A DNA stretch of 64,000 nt from Austwickia sp. (lineage in GTDB: Bacteria; Actinomycetota; Actinomycetes; Actinomycetales; Dermatophilaceae): assembly GCA_016711265.1 (NCBI GenBank), contig JADJTI010000004.1, forward strand, positions 558,001 through 622,000, written 5' to 3'. Below the pieces are notes generated by a model, which did not search any database, had not been told where the DNA came from, and worked only from the letters and a program-made list of their open reading frames with translations. Both the position numbers and the translations under genes were made by a program. Positions 15,991 to 25,156 of the stretch are shown here, one piece after another; position 1 is the first letter of the stretch; each line of letters starts with the position of its first letter.

Positions 15991-18384
15991 GTGCCTGCCC
16001 AGACCGCCCAGCCTGCCCAGCCTGCCCAGCCCGCCCAGCCCGCGCACGGCGCCGGCTCCGCCGCGCCGCCGCTGCACCTGGCGCACTGGGGGAGGTTCAG
16101 CGTGGATGTCCGCGGTGGCGACGTGGCGTCGGTGCATCCGTGGGCCGGGGACAGCGAGCCACCCGCCCTGCAGAACAACCTCGTGGGGTCGCTGCGGCAC
16201 CCCTGCCGGGTCGCCCGGCCGGCCGTCCGACGCGGCTGGTGGGAGCAGGGCCCGGGCCCGGACGATCGGCGCGGCGCGCAGGATTTCCTGCAACCGCCGT
16301 GGGACGAGGTGCTCGATGCCGTGGCCGCCGAGCTGCGACGCGTGATCGACCAGCACGGCAACCAGGCGATCTACGGCGGGTCCTACGGCTGGGCCAGCGC
16401 CGGACGCTTCCACCACGCCCCCAACCAGCTGCACCGGTTCCTCCATCTGCTGGGTGGCTTCACCGGGTCGGTGAACAGCTACTCCACCGGTGCAGCCGAG
16501 GTGATCCTGCCCCGGGTCATCGGCAGCGAAGACGTCTTTGGGGGTGAGGCCACCAGCTGGGGGGTCATCGCCGAGCACACCGAGCTCCTGGTCTGCTTCG
16601 GGGGCCTGTCAGCCCGGACGGCCGCGATCGACTGGGGCGGCACCGGAGACCACCCGGTGAGCCGGGCCGTGACCGCGCTGACCGCGCGCGGCGGCCGGAT
16701 CGTGTCGCTCAGCCCGCTCCGCGATGACCTGGCGGGAGCCCGCGACGACCCCGAGGCGCCCGTGCGCTGGCTGCCGATCTCCCCCGGGACCGACGTCACC
16801 GTGCTGCTGGCGATCGCCTGGGTGCTGCACACCGACGGCCTCGCCGACCGACAGTTCCTCGCCCGGTACTGCCTCGGGTACGAGCCGTTCGCGACGTACC
16901 TGCAGGGCGAGGTCGACGGCGTACCGAAGACCCCGGCGTGGGCGGCAGCGATCAGCGGCGTACCCGCCGCGGACATCGAGGCGCTGGCGCACGCTCTGGC
17001 CCGGCACCGCAGCATGCTGGCCATGAGCTGGTCCCTGCAGCGCTCCCAGTACGGCGAGCAGGCGCCCTGGCTGGGGGCGGTGATCGCCGCCATGCTCGGT
17101 CAGCTCGGGCTGCCCGGAGGAGGTTTCACGCACGGCTACGGGTCGATGAACAAGGTCGGCCAGCGAGGGTCCCCCTGGCCGCTGCCCACGCTCAGCCCCG
17201 GAGTCAACCGGGTCCGAACCCGGATCCCCGTGGCGGCGATCAGCGACCTGCTGCTGGCGCCAGGAAGCTCCCTGTCGTACGCCGGAACGGAGCTCACGCT
17301 TCCCGATGTCCGGCTGGTCTATTGGGCCGGTGGCAACCCGTTCCACCACCACCAGGACCTGTTCCGATTGCGCCGCGCGTTCAACCGACCGGACACGATC
17401 GTGGTCCACGACCCGTACTGGACCAGTACCGCCCGGCACGCCGATGTGGTCTTCCCCTCGACGGTTTCGCTGGAACGCGACGACCTTGGGGGTAGCCGGC
17501 ACGGCGGGCACCTGGTGGCGATGCGCGCGCTGGCCTCCCCCTACGAGCAGGCTCGTGACGACTACGACATGTTCAGCGCTCTGGCACAACGGCTCGGGGT
17601 CGCCGAAGCCTTCACCGAAGGACGCACCGCCCAGGACTGGGTTCGCCAGTTGTACCAGGAGTGGGCCGCCCTGATCGCGGCCCGGTTTCCCGATGACGTC
17701 ACGCCGGCGACCTTCGATCGCTTCTGGGGCGACGGGTCGCAGGTGCTGCCCCGTCAGCCGGAGACGATCGCGCTCGCCGCCTTCCGCGCGGATCCGCAGG
17801 CCCACCCGCGGCCGACCCCGAGCGGGCTCATCGAGATCACCAGCGACGCGATCGCGGCTCTGCGGCTCCCGGACTGCCCGGGCCACCCCACCTGGCTCGA
17901 TCCGCAGGAGCGACTCGGCACGGTGCGTGCCGCGACGTACCCGTTGTTGCTGCTGGCCAACCAGCCCGGCAGCAGATTCCACAGCCAGTTCGACTTCGGA
18001 CCCCTCAGCGCGGCCAGCAAGATCGCCGGGCGCGAACCCCTGCGGATGCACCCGGCGGACGCGGCGGCGCGGGGACTGGTCAGCGGCACGCTGGTCCGAG
18101 TGTTCAACGATCGCGGAGCCCTGCTGGCCGGCGTGCTCATCGACGACGCCGTCCGCCCCGAGGTCGTCCAGCTGGCCACCGGCGCCTGGTTCGACCCGGT
18201 TCCCGGCACCGACTCGGGTGGACCAGGGTTGTGCGCGCATGGGAACCCCAACGTCCTGACGCCGGACATTCGTACCTCGTCGCTGGCACAAGCATGCGCC
18301 GGCGCCCACGCGTTGGTGCAGGTGGAGGCGTACGACGGCGAGCCGCCACCGCTGCGCTGTCAGCGGCCTCCGGAGCTGGCGTGA
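15991..18384 (+). CDS. molybdopterin oxidoreductase of the BisC/TorA (biotin/TMAO/DMSO reductase) type
   Basis: About 797 residues from a GTG at 15991; GTG 15982 or ATG 15937 are in frame. It carries the bis-MGD fold without an N-terminal Fe-S motif. The stretch YGGSYGWASAGRFHHAPNQL, then LGGFTGSVNSYSTGAAEVIL, is the hallmark of the Ser-ligated DMSO-reductase subfamily. Later motifs are WGVIAEHTELLVCFGG, VYWAGGNPFHHHQDL, DPYWTSTARHADVVFPSTVS and C-terminal SRFHSQFDFG. It probably reduces an S- or N-oxide, or methionine sulfoxide. No twin-arginine signal is visible, so a cytoplasmic location is likely. The N-terminus has an AQP repeat encoded by a short tandem repeat around 16010-16045. A spermidine-synthase-like gene follows with overlap. 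Confidence 0.9.
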   Translation: MPAQTAQPAQPAQPAQPAHGAGSAAPPLHLAHWGRFSVDVRGGDVASVHPWAGDSEPPALQNNLVGSLRHPCRVARPAVRRGWWEQGPGPDDRRGAQDFLQPPWDEVLDAVAAELRRVIDQHGNQAIYGGSYGWASAGRFHHAPNQLHRFLHLLGGFTGSVNSYSTGAAEVILPRVIGSEDVFGGEATSWGVIAEHTELLVCFGGLSARTAAIDWGGTGDHPVSRAVTALTARGGRIVSLSPLRDDLAGARDDPEAPVRWLPISPGTDVTVLLAIAWVLHTDGLADRQFLARYCLGYEPFATYLQGEVDGVPKTPAWAAAISGVPAADIEALAHALARHRSMLAMSWSLQRSQYGEQAPWLGAVIAAMLGQLGLPGGGFTHGYGSMNKVGQRGSPWPLPTLSPGVNRVRTRIPVAAISDLLLAPGSSLSYAGTELTLPDVRLVYWAGGNPFHHHQDLFRLRRAFNRPDTIVVHDPYWTSTARHADVVFPSTVSLERDDLGGSRHGGHLVAMRALASPYEQARDDYDMFSALAQRLGVAEAFTEGRTAQDWVRQLYQEWAALIAARFPDDVTPATFDRFWGDGSQVLPRQPETIALAAFRADPQAHPRPTPSGLIEITSDAIAALRLPDCPGHPTWLDPQERLGTVRAATYPLLLLANQPGSRFHSQFDFGPLSAASKIAGREPLRMHPADAAARGLVSGTLVRVFNDRGALLAGVLIDDAVRPEVVQLATGAWFDPVPGTDSGGPGLCAHGNPNVLTPDIRTSSLAQACAGAHALVQVEAYDGEPPPLRCQRPPELA

Positions 18385-19214
18385 TCCCGGCCACGGGACG
18401 CGGTCCCGAACGGGTGGACCTGCACCGAGCCGGATCGGTGACCACCGTGGTCGTCGACGGCCACCCCCAGTCGCACGTCAACCTGCACGACCCCACCGAC
18501 CTCGGGTTCGAGTACCTCCTCCAGCTGGCCGTCGTCCTGGACACCCTGGACCCGCACCCGCCCGCGCCGCTGTCGGTGACGCACATCGGTGGTGCCGGCC
18601 TGTCCCTGCCGCGGTTCCTGGCCGTACGCCGCCCCGGCTCCCCGCAGATCGTGCTCGAGCCGGACGAGACCGTCACCGCGATCGTCCGCCGTGAGCTGCC
18701 GTTGCCGCGCGGACACCGGATCCGGGTGCGCCCGACCGACGGACGCAGCGGGCTGGCCGGGCTCAAGGACGGATCCGCCCGGGTCGTCGTCCTCGACGCC
18801 TACCACCAGGGACGGGTACCCGCCGAGCTGACCACCGCCGAGGCGTTCACCGGGTACGCGCGGGTGGTGGGCCCCGACGGGCTGCTGCTGGCCAACCTCG
18901 CCGACGAGCCCGGGCTCTCGTATGTGGCGCGGGTGGCGGCAGCCGCCCGCGGGGCAGGTTTCCCGTCGCTGCTGCTGATCGGCAACCACGAGATCCTGAA
19001 GGGACGCCGATTCGGCAATGTGGTCCTGGCGGCCAGCGCGAGCGCCCTGGACGACCAGGCCGTGGCGACCGCCCTGGCGAGGCGGGCGCTGGGCGCCGGG
19101 CTGCGCGACGTCGCGGCCACGGCGCGGTGGGCCAGGTCGGCGCGTCCGTTCACCGACGACGACTGCGCACCCTCACCGCCGGCCCCGGACCCAGGTCGGT
19201 GGCGGGTCCGCTGA
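18381..19214 (+). CDS. spermidine-synthase-like protein (fused methyltransferase-type fold)
   Basis: 277 residues from a GTG at 18381 that overlaps the stop of the molybdoenzyme gene (GTGA), so the two are translationally coupled. The layout is that of actinobacterial spermidine-synthase-like proteins: N-terminal beta-rich part (VDLHRAGSVTTVVVDGHPQS, HVNLHDPTDLGFEYLLQLAV), then a Rossmann-type domain with SVTHIGGAGLSLPRFLAVRR (motif I) and VVVLDAYHQGRVPAELTTAE (in place of the DxYxxxxxP region). The substrate-binding aspartates of true aminopropyltransferases are not clear, so polyamine synthesis is not proven. Another small-molecule transferase is possible. Confidence 0.75.
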   Translation: MIPATGRGPERVDLHRAGSVTTVVVDGHPQSHVNLHDPTDLGFEYLLQLAVVLDTLDPHPPAPLSVTHIGGAGLSLPRFLAVRRPGSPQIVLEPDETVTAIVRRELPLPRGHRIRVRPTDGRSGLAGLKDGSARVVVLDAYHQGRVPAELTTAEAFTGYARVVGPDGLLLANLADEPGLSYVARVAAAARGAGFPSLLLIGNHEILKGRRFGNVVLAASASALDDQAVATALARRALGAGLRDVAATARWARSARPFTDDDCAPSPPAPDPGRWRVR

Positions 19215-19222
19215 CCGCGCGC

Positions 19223-21538
19223 TCAGTCGTCGGCCATCGCGGCCGGGATGGTGGCCTCGTGCGTCGCACGCAGCTCGGCCAGGCCCACCCGCAGATGGCC
19301 CTGCGCCACTAGATCCCGACCACCGGTGGCGCCGAGTCGTACGCAGGGCAGCCCGTGGGAGGCAGCCAGCGCGACGAATCGTGGCGTCTGCACCTCCGGC
19401 ACCGCCACCACCGCGCGCGCCGTACTCTCGCTGAACAACGCGGCGAACGGGTCGACCGCGTCGCGCGAGCACAGCTCATCGAGACTCACCTCGACCCCCA
19501 CGTCGTGGACGAGGCAGGCCTCGGCCAACGCGACCGCCAGGCCCCCGTCGGACAGGTCGTGCGCCGCGGCCACCAGCCCCTCCTCGCAGGCCTGGGCCAG
19601 GGTGGCGGCCAGGGTCAGCTCCGCGGGGAAGTCGACCGCGGGCGGGAGTCCACCCAGGTGCTGGTGCACCACGTGGGCCCACTCCGACCCGTCCAGCTCG
19701 TCGCGGGTGCTCCCCAGGAGGAACACGCTCAGGTCGGCGTCCGACCAGGCGCTGGGGATCCGGCGGCGGACATCCTCCAGCACGCCCAACACGCCGACGA
19801 CGGGTGTCGGGTGGATGGCGGTGTCACCGGTCTGGTTGTAGAAGGACACGTTCCCACCGGTCACCGGCACTCCCAGGGCCTTGCATCCGTGCGCCAGGCC
19901 CATCACCGCCTGCTCGAACTGCCACATGACGCCGGGATCCTCCGGCGATCCGAAGTTCAGGCAGTCCGTCACCGCCAGCGGCCGGGCACCGCTGGCGGCC
20001 ACGTTCCGATAGGCCTCTGCGAGCGCCAGCTGAGCGCCGGCGTACGGGTCGAGCTTGGCGAACCGGCCATTGCAGTCGGTGGCCAGCGCCACCCCGAGCC
20101 CGCTGTCCTCGTCCACCCGCACCACGCCGGCGTCGTGCGGCTGAGCCAAGGTGGTGTTGCCCAGCACGTAGCGGTCGTACTGGTCGGTGACCCAGCGCTT
20201 GCTGGCCAGATTCGGCGACCCCAGCAGGCGGAGCAGCGTGGCGGTGAGCTCGCCCTCACCCGAGGGCCGAGGCAGCGACGCCGACGTGTTCGCCTGCAGC
20301 GCGTCCTGCGTGGACGGGCGGGCGATGGGCCGTCGGTACACCGGCCCGTCGTGGGCCACCGAGCGCGGCGGGACGTCCACGATCGTCTCCCCATGCCAGG
20401 TCACCACCAGGTGGGTGCCGTCGCTGACCTCGCCGACGACCGTCGCCTCGACATCCCAGCGATCGGTGATCGCCAGGAACGCCGGCACCTGGTCGGGCCG
20501 TACGACGGCCATCATCCGTTCCTGCGACTCCGACATCAGGATCTCTTCGGGGGCCAAAGTGGCGTCCCGCAACGGCACCCGATCCAGCCAGACCAGCATG
20601 CCCCCGTCGCCGGCCGAGGCCAGTTCGCTGGTCGCGCAGGACAGGCCCGCGCCCCCCAGATCCTGAATGCCGTCGACGACGCCCGCGGCGTACAGCTCCA
20701 GGCAGCACTCAATGAGGACCTTCTCCGCGAACGGATCGCCGACCTGCACGCTGGGCCGCTTGGCCGGACCCGTCTCGTCGAACGTCTCCGAGGCCAGCAC
20801 CGACACTCCGCCGATGCCGTCGCCGCCGGTCTTGGCGCCGAACAGGATGACCTGGTTGCCCACCCCGGAGGCGTGCGCCGTGTGGATGTCGGTGATCCGC
20901 AGCTTGCCGACACACAGCGCGTTGACCAGTGGGTTTCCCTGGTAGCAGTCGTCGAAGACGACCTCACCGCCGATGTTCGGCAGGCCCAGGCAGTTCCCGT
21001 AGCCGCCCACTCCCGCGACCACGCCGGGAAGCACCCGCTTGGTGTCCGGGTGATCCAACGCGCCGAAGCGCAGGGGATCCATGACGGCGATCGGGCGGGC
21101 GCCCATAGCCATGATGTCGCGCACGATCCCGCCGACGCCGGTCGCGGCGCCTTGATGCGGCTCGACAAACGAGGGGTGGTTGTGGGATTCGACCTTGAAC
21201 GTGGCCGCCCAGCCCTGACCGATGTCGACGACGCCGGCGTTCTCGCCGATTCCGACGAGGAGTGTGGACCGCATCTGCTCGGTCAGGTTCTCCGCGAAGT
21301 GCCGGAAGTGCACTTTGCTCGACTTGTAGGAGCAGTGCTCGGACCACATCACCGAATACATGGCCAACTCGGCGTTGGTGGGGCGACGGCCTAGGATCTC
21401 CCGGATCCTGGCGTACTCGTCTTCCTTGAGCCCCAAGTCGCGCCACGGCTGCGCGGCCTCCGGGGTGGCCACCGCGTGTTCGACGGTGTCCAGGTGAGCG
21501 CCGCCGCGGCCGGGCACGTGATCGGTGTGGGCGCTCAT
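19223..21538 (-). CDS. purL: phosphoribosylformylglycinamidine synthase, large subunit
   Basis: 771 residues from the ATG at 21538, overlapping the purQ stop (ATGA). It is the small-form PurL that works in a complex with PurQ and PurS, converting FGAR to FGAM with ATP and glutamine-derived ammonia. Motifs include MYSVMWSEHCSYKSSKVHFR, ESHNHPSFVEPHQGAATGVG, GGIVRDIMAMGARPIAVMDP, GGAGLSCATSELASAGDGGM and, in the second half, DCLNFGSPEDPG, PVTGGNVSFYN and AAHDLSDGGLAVALAEACL. It ends the purD-purC-purS-purQ-purL run and converges with the spermidine-synthase-like gene 8 bp away. Confidence 0.98.
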   Translation of the reverse strand: MSAHTDHVPGRGGAHLDTVEHAVATPEAAQPWRDLGLKEDEYARIREILGRRPTNAELAMYSVMWSEHCSYKSSKVHFRHFAENLTEQMRSTLLVGIGENAGVVDIGQGWAATFKVESHNHPSFVEPHQGAATGVGGIVRDIMAMGARPIAVMDPLRFGALDHPDTKRVLPGVVAGVGGYGNCLGLPNIGGEVVFDDCYQGNPLVNALCVGKLRITDIHTAHASGVGNQVILFGAKTGGDGIGGVSVLASETFDETGPAKRPSVQVGDPFAEKVLIECCLELYAAGVVDGIQDLGGAGLSCATSELASAGDGGMLVWLDRVPLRDATLAPEEILMSESQERMMAVVRPDQVPAFLAITDRWDVEATVVGEVSDGTHLVVTWHGETIVDVPPRSVAHDGPVYRRPIARPSTQDALQANTSASLPRPSGEGELTATLLRLLGSPNLASKRWVTDQYDRYVLGNTTLAQPHDAGVVRVDEDSGLGVALATDCNGRFAKLDPYAGAQLALAEAYRNVAASGARPLAVTDCLNFGSPEDPGVMWQFEQAVMGLAHGCKALGVPVTGGNVSFYNQTGDTAIHPTPVVGVLGVLEDVRRRIPSAWSDADLSVFLLGSTRDELDGSEWAHVVHQHLGGLPPAVDFPAELTLAATLAQACEEGLVAAAHDLSDGGLAVALAEACLVHDVGVEVSLDELCSRDAVDPFAALFSESTARAVVAVPEVQTPRFVALAASHGLPCVRLGATGGRDLVAQGHLRVGLAELRATHEATIPAAMADD

Positions 21539-22221
21539 CGCAGGCCCGTTCCGGCGCCGGCCAGGGAGTTCAGGATCGAGCTGAAGAACGTCAGTCCGTC
21601 GAGGCTGGGACCGAACCCGGCCTCCACACAATGCTCCGGGTGCGGCATCAGGCCGACGACGTTGCCGCGGGCGTTCCGGATTCCGGCGATGTCGCGATAG
21701 CTGCCGTTGGGGTTGCCCTGCACATATCGGAACACCACCTGGCCGTCGCCTTCGAGGCGGTCCAGGGTGGCCTGATCCGCCACGAAACACCCCTCGCCGT
21801 TCTTGAGCACGATGGTGATCTCCTGGCCGTCGCTGAACCCGGACGTCCACGGGGTGCTCGCATCCTCGACCCGCAGCGCCTGGTCCCGGCAGATGAACGT
21901 GCGGTGGTCGTTGCGGACCAAGGCTCCGGGCAGCAGGTGCGACTCGCACAGGATCTGGAACCCGTTGCAGATCCCCAGCACGGGCAGCCCGCCCTGGGCT
22001 GCCGGGATGAGCACATCCATCACCGGCGCGAACCGGGCGATTGCCCCGCACCGCAGGTAGTCGCCGTACGAGAACCCTCCGGGCAGCACCACCGCATCCA
22101 CCCCGCGCAGGTCCGCGTCGCGGTGCCACAGCGCGACCGACTCGCCGCCGGCCAGGTCGATCGCCCGGCGCGCGTCGTGGTCGTCAAGAGACCCCGGGAA
22201 GGTCACCACCCCGATCCGCAT
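21535..22221 (-). CDS. purQ: phosphoribosylformylglycinamidine synthase, glutaminase subunit
   Basis: 228 residues from the ATG at 22221. It has a class I glutamine amidotransferase fold with the Cys nucleophile in VLGICNGFQILCES (~90) and the His-Glu pair in LMPHPEHCVEAG (~200), plus VLPGGFSYGDYLRCGAIAR near residue 50. It feeds ammonia to PurL. The start overlaps the purS stop and its own stop overlaps the purL start, giving tight coupling. Confidence 0.98.
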   Translation of the reverse strand: MRIGVVTFPGSLDDHDARRAIDLAGGESVALWHRDADLRGVDAVVLPGGFSYGDYLRCGAIARFAPVMDVLIPAAQGGLPVLGICNGFQILCESHLLPGALVRNDHRTFICRDQALRVEDASTPWTSGFSDGQEITIVLKNGEGCFVADQATLDRLEGDGQVVFRYVQGNPNGSYRDIAGIRNARGNVVGLMPHPEHCVEAGFGPSLDGLTFFSSILNSLAGAGTGLR

Positions 22222-22487
22222 CAGTGCTCGACCTCCGGGTCCGCGAGCACCCGCACCGACACGACGTCCTCCATGACGGGGTTGCTGAGCAGCGTGACCG
22301 CAGCCTCCCGGGCTGCGGCCAGGTCCTGCGGGGTGACCTCGCCGGGGGTGGTCAACACGAATCGCTTGCCTTGGCGCACGTCGGTGAACCCACTGAACCC
22401 CAGCCGCGGCAGGGCGCCGGCCACCGCCTGGCCCTGCGGATCGAGGATCTCCGGTTTGAGCATGACGTCGACGACGACCGTTCCCAT
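22221..22487 (-). CDS. purS: phosphoribosylformylglycinamidine synthase, PurS subunit
   Basis: 88 residues beginning MGTVVVDVMLKPEILDPQGQ, then AVAGALPRLGFSGFTDVRQG and KRFVLTT, the standard PurS pattern. PurS dimers bridge PurQ and PurL in the FGAM synthase complex. The stop overlaps the purQ start. The C-terminus is a little longer than the minimal form (PEVEH). Confidence 0.97.
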   Translation of the reverse strand: MGTVVVDVMLKPEILDPQGQAVAGALPRLGFSGFTDVRQGKRFVLTTPGEVTPQDLAAAREAAVTLLSNPVMEDVVSVRVLADPEVEH

Positions 22488-22640
22488 GGCGGGCGGACTC
22501 CTGTGAGTGGGGGTGTGCGTGGGGGTGTGCGTGCGGAGCTGAACCGGCTAGCCCGGACGGGCCCAGGATATCGGCCCTGACCCGGCGGGCCCGGTGCGAG
22601 TTCACGCCTGCTCACGGAGCTCACGGACGCCCACGGACGC

Positions 22641-23597
22641 TCACGCCCGGTCGAAAGACCGTCCGGTGATCGTCTCGTACGCCGACACGTACGTCGCACG
22701 GGTGGCCTCGACCACGTTGGGCGGCAGCGGCGGCGGCGGGGATCCCGAGGACCGGTGCCAACCCGACGCCGGGGAGGTCAGCCAGTCCCGGACGTACTGC
22801 TTGTCGAACGAGCGTTGAGCGACTCCAGGCTGCCAGTCCGCGGCCGGCCAGAATCTCGACGAATCCGGCGTGAGGACCTCGTCCGCCAACAGGACCGGTA
22901 CATCGCCGGCCGCCGCCAGCGGACCTCGCTCCACAGTGTCCAGCGGCAAGCCGAACTCCACCTTGGTGTCCGCGATCAGGATTCCCCGTTCGCGCGCCAA
23001 CTCGTTGCCGCGTTCGAGGATCTCGCAGGTCAGATCCCGAATCCGGGCCGCCAGTGGGCGTCCCATCAGCCGGACCACGTCATCGAAGGTCATCGGCTCG
23101 TCGTGGTGGCCCAGGGCGGCCTTGGTCGTCGGCGTGAAGATCGTGGCATCCAGTCGGGACGCCTCGGTCAGCCCCTGCGGCAACGTCACCCCGCACACCG
23201 ACCCCCGATCCCGGTACTCGATCAGCCCCGAGCCGGTGAGGTAGGAGCGAGCGATGCACTCCACCGGGAGCATCCTCAGCCGTCGTACCACCAGGGCGCG
23301 GCCGGCCACCGCATCGGGGATCGCCGGTCCCGTCGCGGCCAGGACGTGGTTGCCCACCAACGGTTCGAGTTGTTCGAACCACCACAGCGACAGCGCGGTC
23401 AGCAGGCGCCCCTTGTCGGGAATCGGGGTTGACAACACGTAGTCAAAAGCGCTGATGCGATTGCTGGCCACCATCAGCATGACGTCGTCGCCCACGCCGA
23501 GGGTGGCCGGGTCGCGCGGGGCGTAGAGATCGCGCACCTTGCCGGAGGCGATGTGCACATAGCCCGGCAGGTCCGGAGCCCGCCCGTCCGGGCTCAC
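22641..23597 (-). CDS. purC: phosphoribosylaminoimidazole-succinocarboxamide synthase
   Basis: 318 residues from the ATG at 23597, overlapping the purD stop by 4 bp. SAICAR synthetase joins CAIR and aspartate using ATP. It has IASGKVRDLYAPRD (the conserved GKVRDLY), SNRISAFDYVLSTPIPDKGR, LPVECIARSYLTGSGLIEY and LIADTKVEFGLP plus DEVLTPDSSRFWPA, all in the expected order. It is the eukaryote-like ~300-residue form common in actinobacteria. Confidence 0.98.
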   Translation of the reverse strand: MSPDGRAPDLPGYVHIASGKVRDLYAPRDPATLGVGDDVMLMVASNRISAFDYVLSTPIPDKGRLLTALSLWWFEQLEPLVGNHVLAATGPAIPDAVAGRALVVRRLRMLPVECIARSYLTGSGLIEYRDRGSVCGVTLPQGLTEASRLDATIFTPTTKAALGHHDEPMTFDDVVRLMGRPLAARIRDLTCEILERGNELARERGILIADTKVEFGLPLDTVERGPLAAAGDVPVLLADEVLTPDSSRFWPAADWQPGVAQRSFDKQYVRDWLTSPASGWHRSSGSPPPPLPPNVVEATRATYVSAYETITGRSFDRA

Positions 23598-24913
23598 GCC
23601 CGGCTCCCCACACTCGGCGGGACGACCTGGCCACGCGCGGCCGCCTGCGCGATGTCACGCCGGTGGTGCGAGCCCGAGATCCGGACCCGGTCGACGGCGC
23701 GATAGGCGAGTTCCCTGGCCGCCTCCAGATCCGCACCCACCGCGACCACCGACAGCACCCGGCCGCCGTCGACGACGAGCTGCCCCGACCCGGTGCGCGT
23801 CGACCCCGCGTGCAGCACCCGCACGTCCGGGCCGAGTTCGGCCACCGCATCCAGCCCCTCGATGACATCCCCCTTGCGGGGTCCCCGGGGGTACCCCTTG
23901 GCGGCGATGACCACGGTCACCGCGTGCTCGGGGCGCCACGACAGCTCCCCCACCTGATCCAAGGTTCCGGTGGCGGCGGCGCGCAGGAGCCCACCCAGCG
24001 GGGTACCCAACCGCGCGAGCACCACCTGGGTCTCGGGGTCGCCGAAACGGGCGTTGAACTCCACCACGCGGGTGCCGGCAGAAGTCAGCGCAAGCCCGAC
24101 GTACAGGATTCCGGCGAACGGGGTGCCACGGCGGCGCATCTCCTCGATGGTGGGGCGGGCAACCGTATCGACCACTTCCTGCACGAGTCCTGGGGGGGCC
24201 CATTCCAGCGGGGAGTAGGCACCCATCCCGCCGGTGTTCGGACCCTGATCGCCGTCACCGACCCGCTTGAAGTCCTGCGCCGGGGCCAGCGGCAGCAGGC
24301 TGACCCCGTCGGTGATGCAGAAGAGCGACACCTCGGGGCCGTCGAGGTACTCCTCGACGACCACGGCCGGTGACGCGTCTCCCTCCGGTGCCCGGTTCAG
24401 GCACTGGGCGGCGTGCGCCAGGGCCAGCATCCGGTTGTCGGTGACCACGACTCCCTTGCCGGCCGCCAACCCGTCGTCCTTGACGACGTACGGCGCGCCG
24501 TAGACATCCAGGGCCTCGGTCACCTCATCGGTGTTGGTGCAGACGGTGGACCGGGCGGTGGGGACACCGGCGGCGGCCATCACGTCCTTGGCGAACGCTT
24601 TGCTCCCTTCGAGCCGAGCGGCCGCCGCCGAGGGGCCGAAGCAGAGGATCCCCGCCTCGCGGACGGCGTCGGCGACCCCGGCGACCAGCGGCACTTCCGG
24701 GCCGATGACCACCAGATCGGCACCCACCTCCACCGCGAGGGCCGCGACCGCTGGACCATCGCTGAGCGGTGCCGTCAGCGCCCGGCACTCGACCTCCGCG
24801 GCGATACCCGCGTTCCCCGGGGCCACGACGACCGACGCCACCTGGGGGTCGCGGTTCAAGGCCGTCACGATGGCGTGCTCGCGCGCGCCGGAGCCAAGGA
24901 CGAGTACCTTCAC
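23594..24913 (-). CDS. purD: phosphoribosylamine-glycine ligase
   Basis: 439 residues from the ATG at 24913. GAR synthetase has an ATP-grasp fold: MKVLVLGSGAREHAIVTAL at the N-terminus, VIGPEVPLVAGVAD, AFAKDVMAAAGVPTARS, PYVVKDDGLAAGKGVVV, VVVEEYLDGPEVSLFCITDG, QDFKRVGDGDQGPNTGGMGA, VVEFNARFGDPETQVVLARL. This is the first gene of the five-gene purine run on the minus strand, so its upstream region (24914-25156) should hold the promoter. A palindromic repeat sits there. Confidence 0.98.
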   Translation of the reverse strand: MKVLVLGSGAREHAIVTALNRDPQVASVVVAPGNAGIAAEVECRALTAPLSDGPAVAALAVEVGADLVVIGPEVPLVAGVADAVREAGILCFGPSAAAARLEGSKAFAKDVMAAAGVPTARSTVCTNTDEVTEALDVYGAPYVVKDDGLAAGKGVVVTDNRMLALAHAAQCLNRAPEGDASPAVVVEEYLDGPEVSLFCITDGVSLLPLAPAQDFKRVGDGDQGPNTGGMGAYSPLEWAPPGLVQEVVDTVARPTIEEMRRRGTPFAGILYVGLALTSAGTRVVEFNARFGDPETQVVLARLGTPLGGLLRAAATGTLDQVGELSWRPEHAVTVVIAAKGYPRGPRKGDVIEGLDAVAELGPDVRVLHAGSTRTGSGQLVVDGGRVLSVVAVGADLEAARELAYRAVDRVRISGSHHRRDIAQAAARGQVVPPSVGSRA

Positions 24914-25008
24914 GGCGATCAGCCTAGGGGCTCCGGCTCACCCCCGCACCGGGTCCCCGAGCGGGCGCCCGGGTCGCGGCATCCTCGGGCAGGGGCCGTG
25001 AGCGGCTG

Positions 25009-25056
25009 ATCGTTGGGGAATTCGCATCGGGAGACCGGCGCGAATCCCCCACCGGT
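25009..25056. repeat. palindromic repeat, copy 1
   Basis: Inverted repeat with left arm CGTTGGGGAATTCGC (25011-25025) and right arm GCGAATCCCCCACCG (25040-25054), with a ~14-base loop. It lies between divergent purD and the LuxR gene. Three related copies occur at 39795, 62189 and 63314. Confidence 0.8.
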
Positions 25057-25156
25057 CGTCGGGGCCGCCGCGACGTACCATCGAAGCCTGAGTCGGGAAC
25101 ACGGCCAGCGATATTCCCACGACACGTCCCACGACGGGCCCACCTCGGGAGATGCG

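Noticed and set aside
21539..22129. N-terminal extension of purL
   Set aside because: The extra frame overlaps purQ fully and is an out-of-frame reading of it; the ATG at 21538 overlaps the purQ stop as expected.
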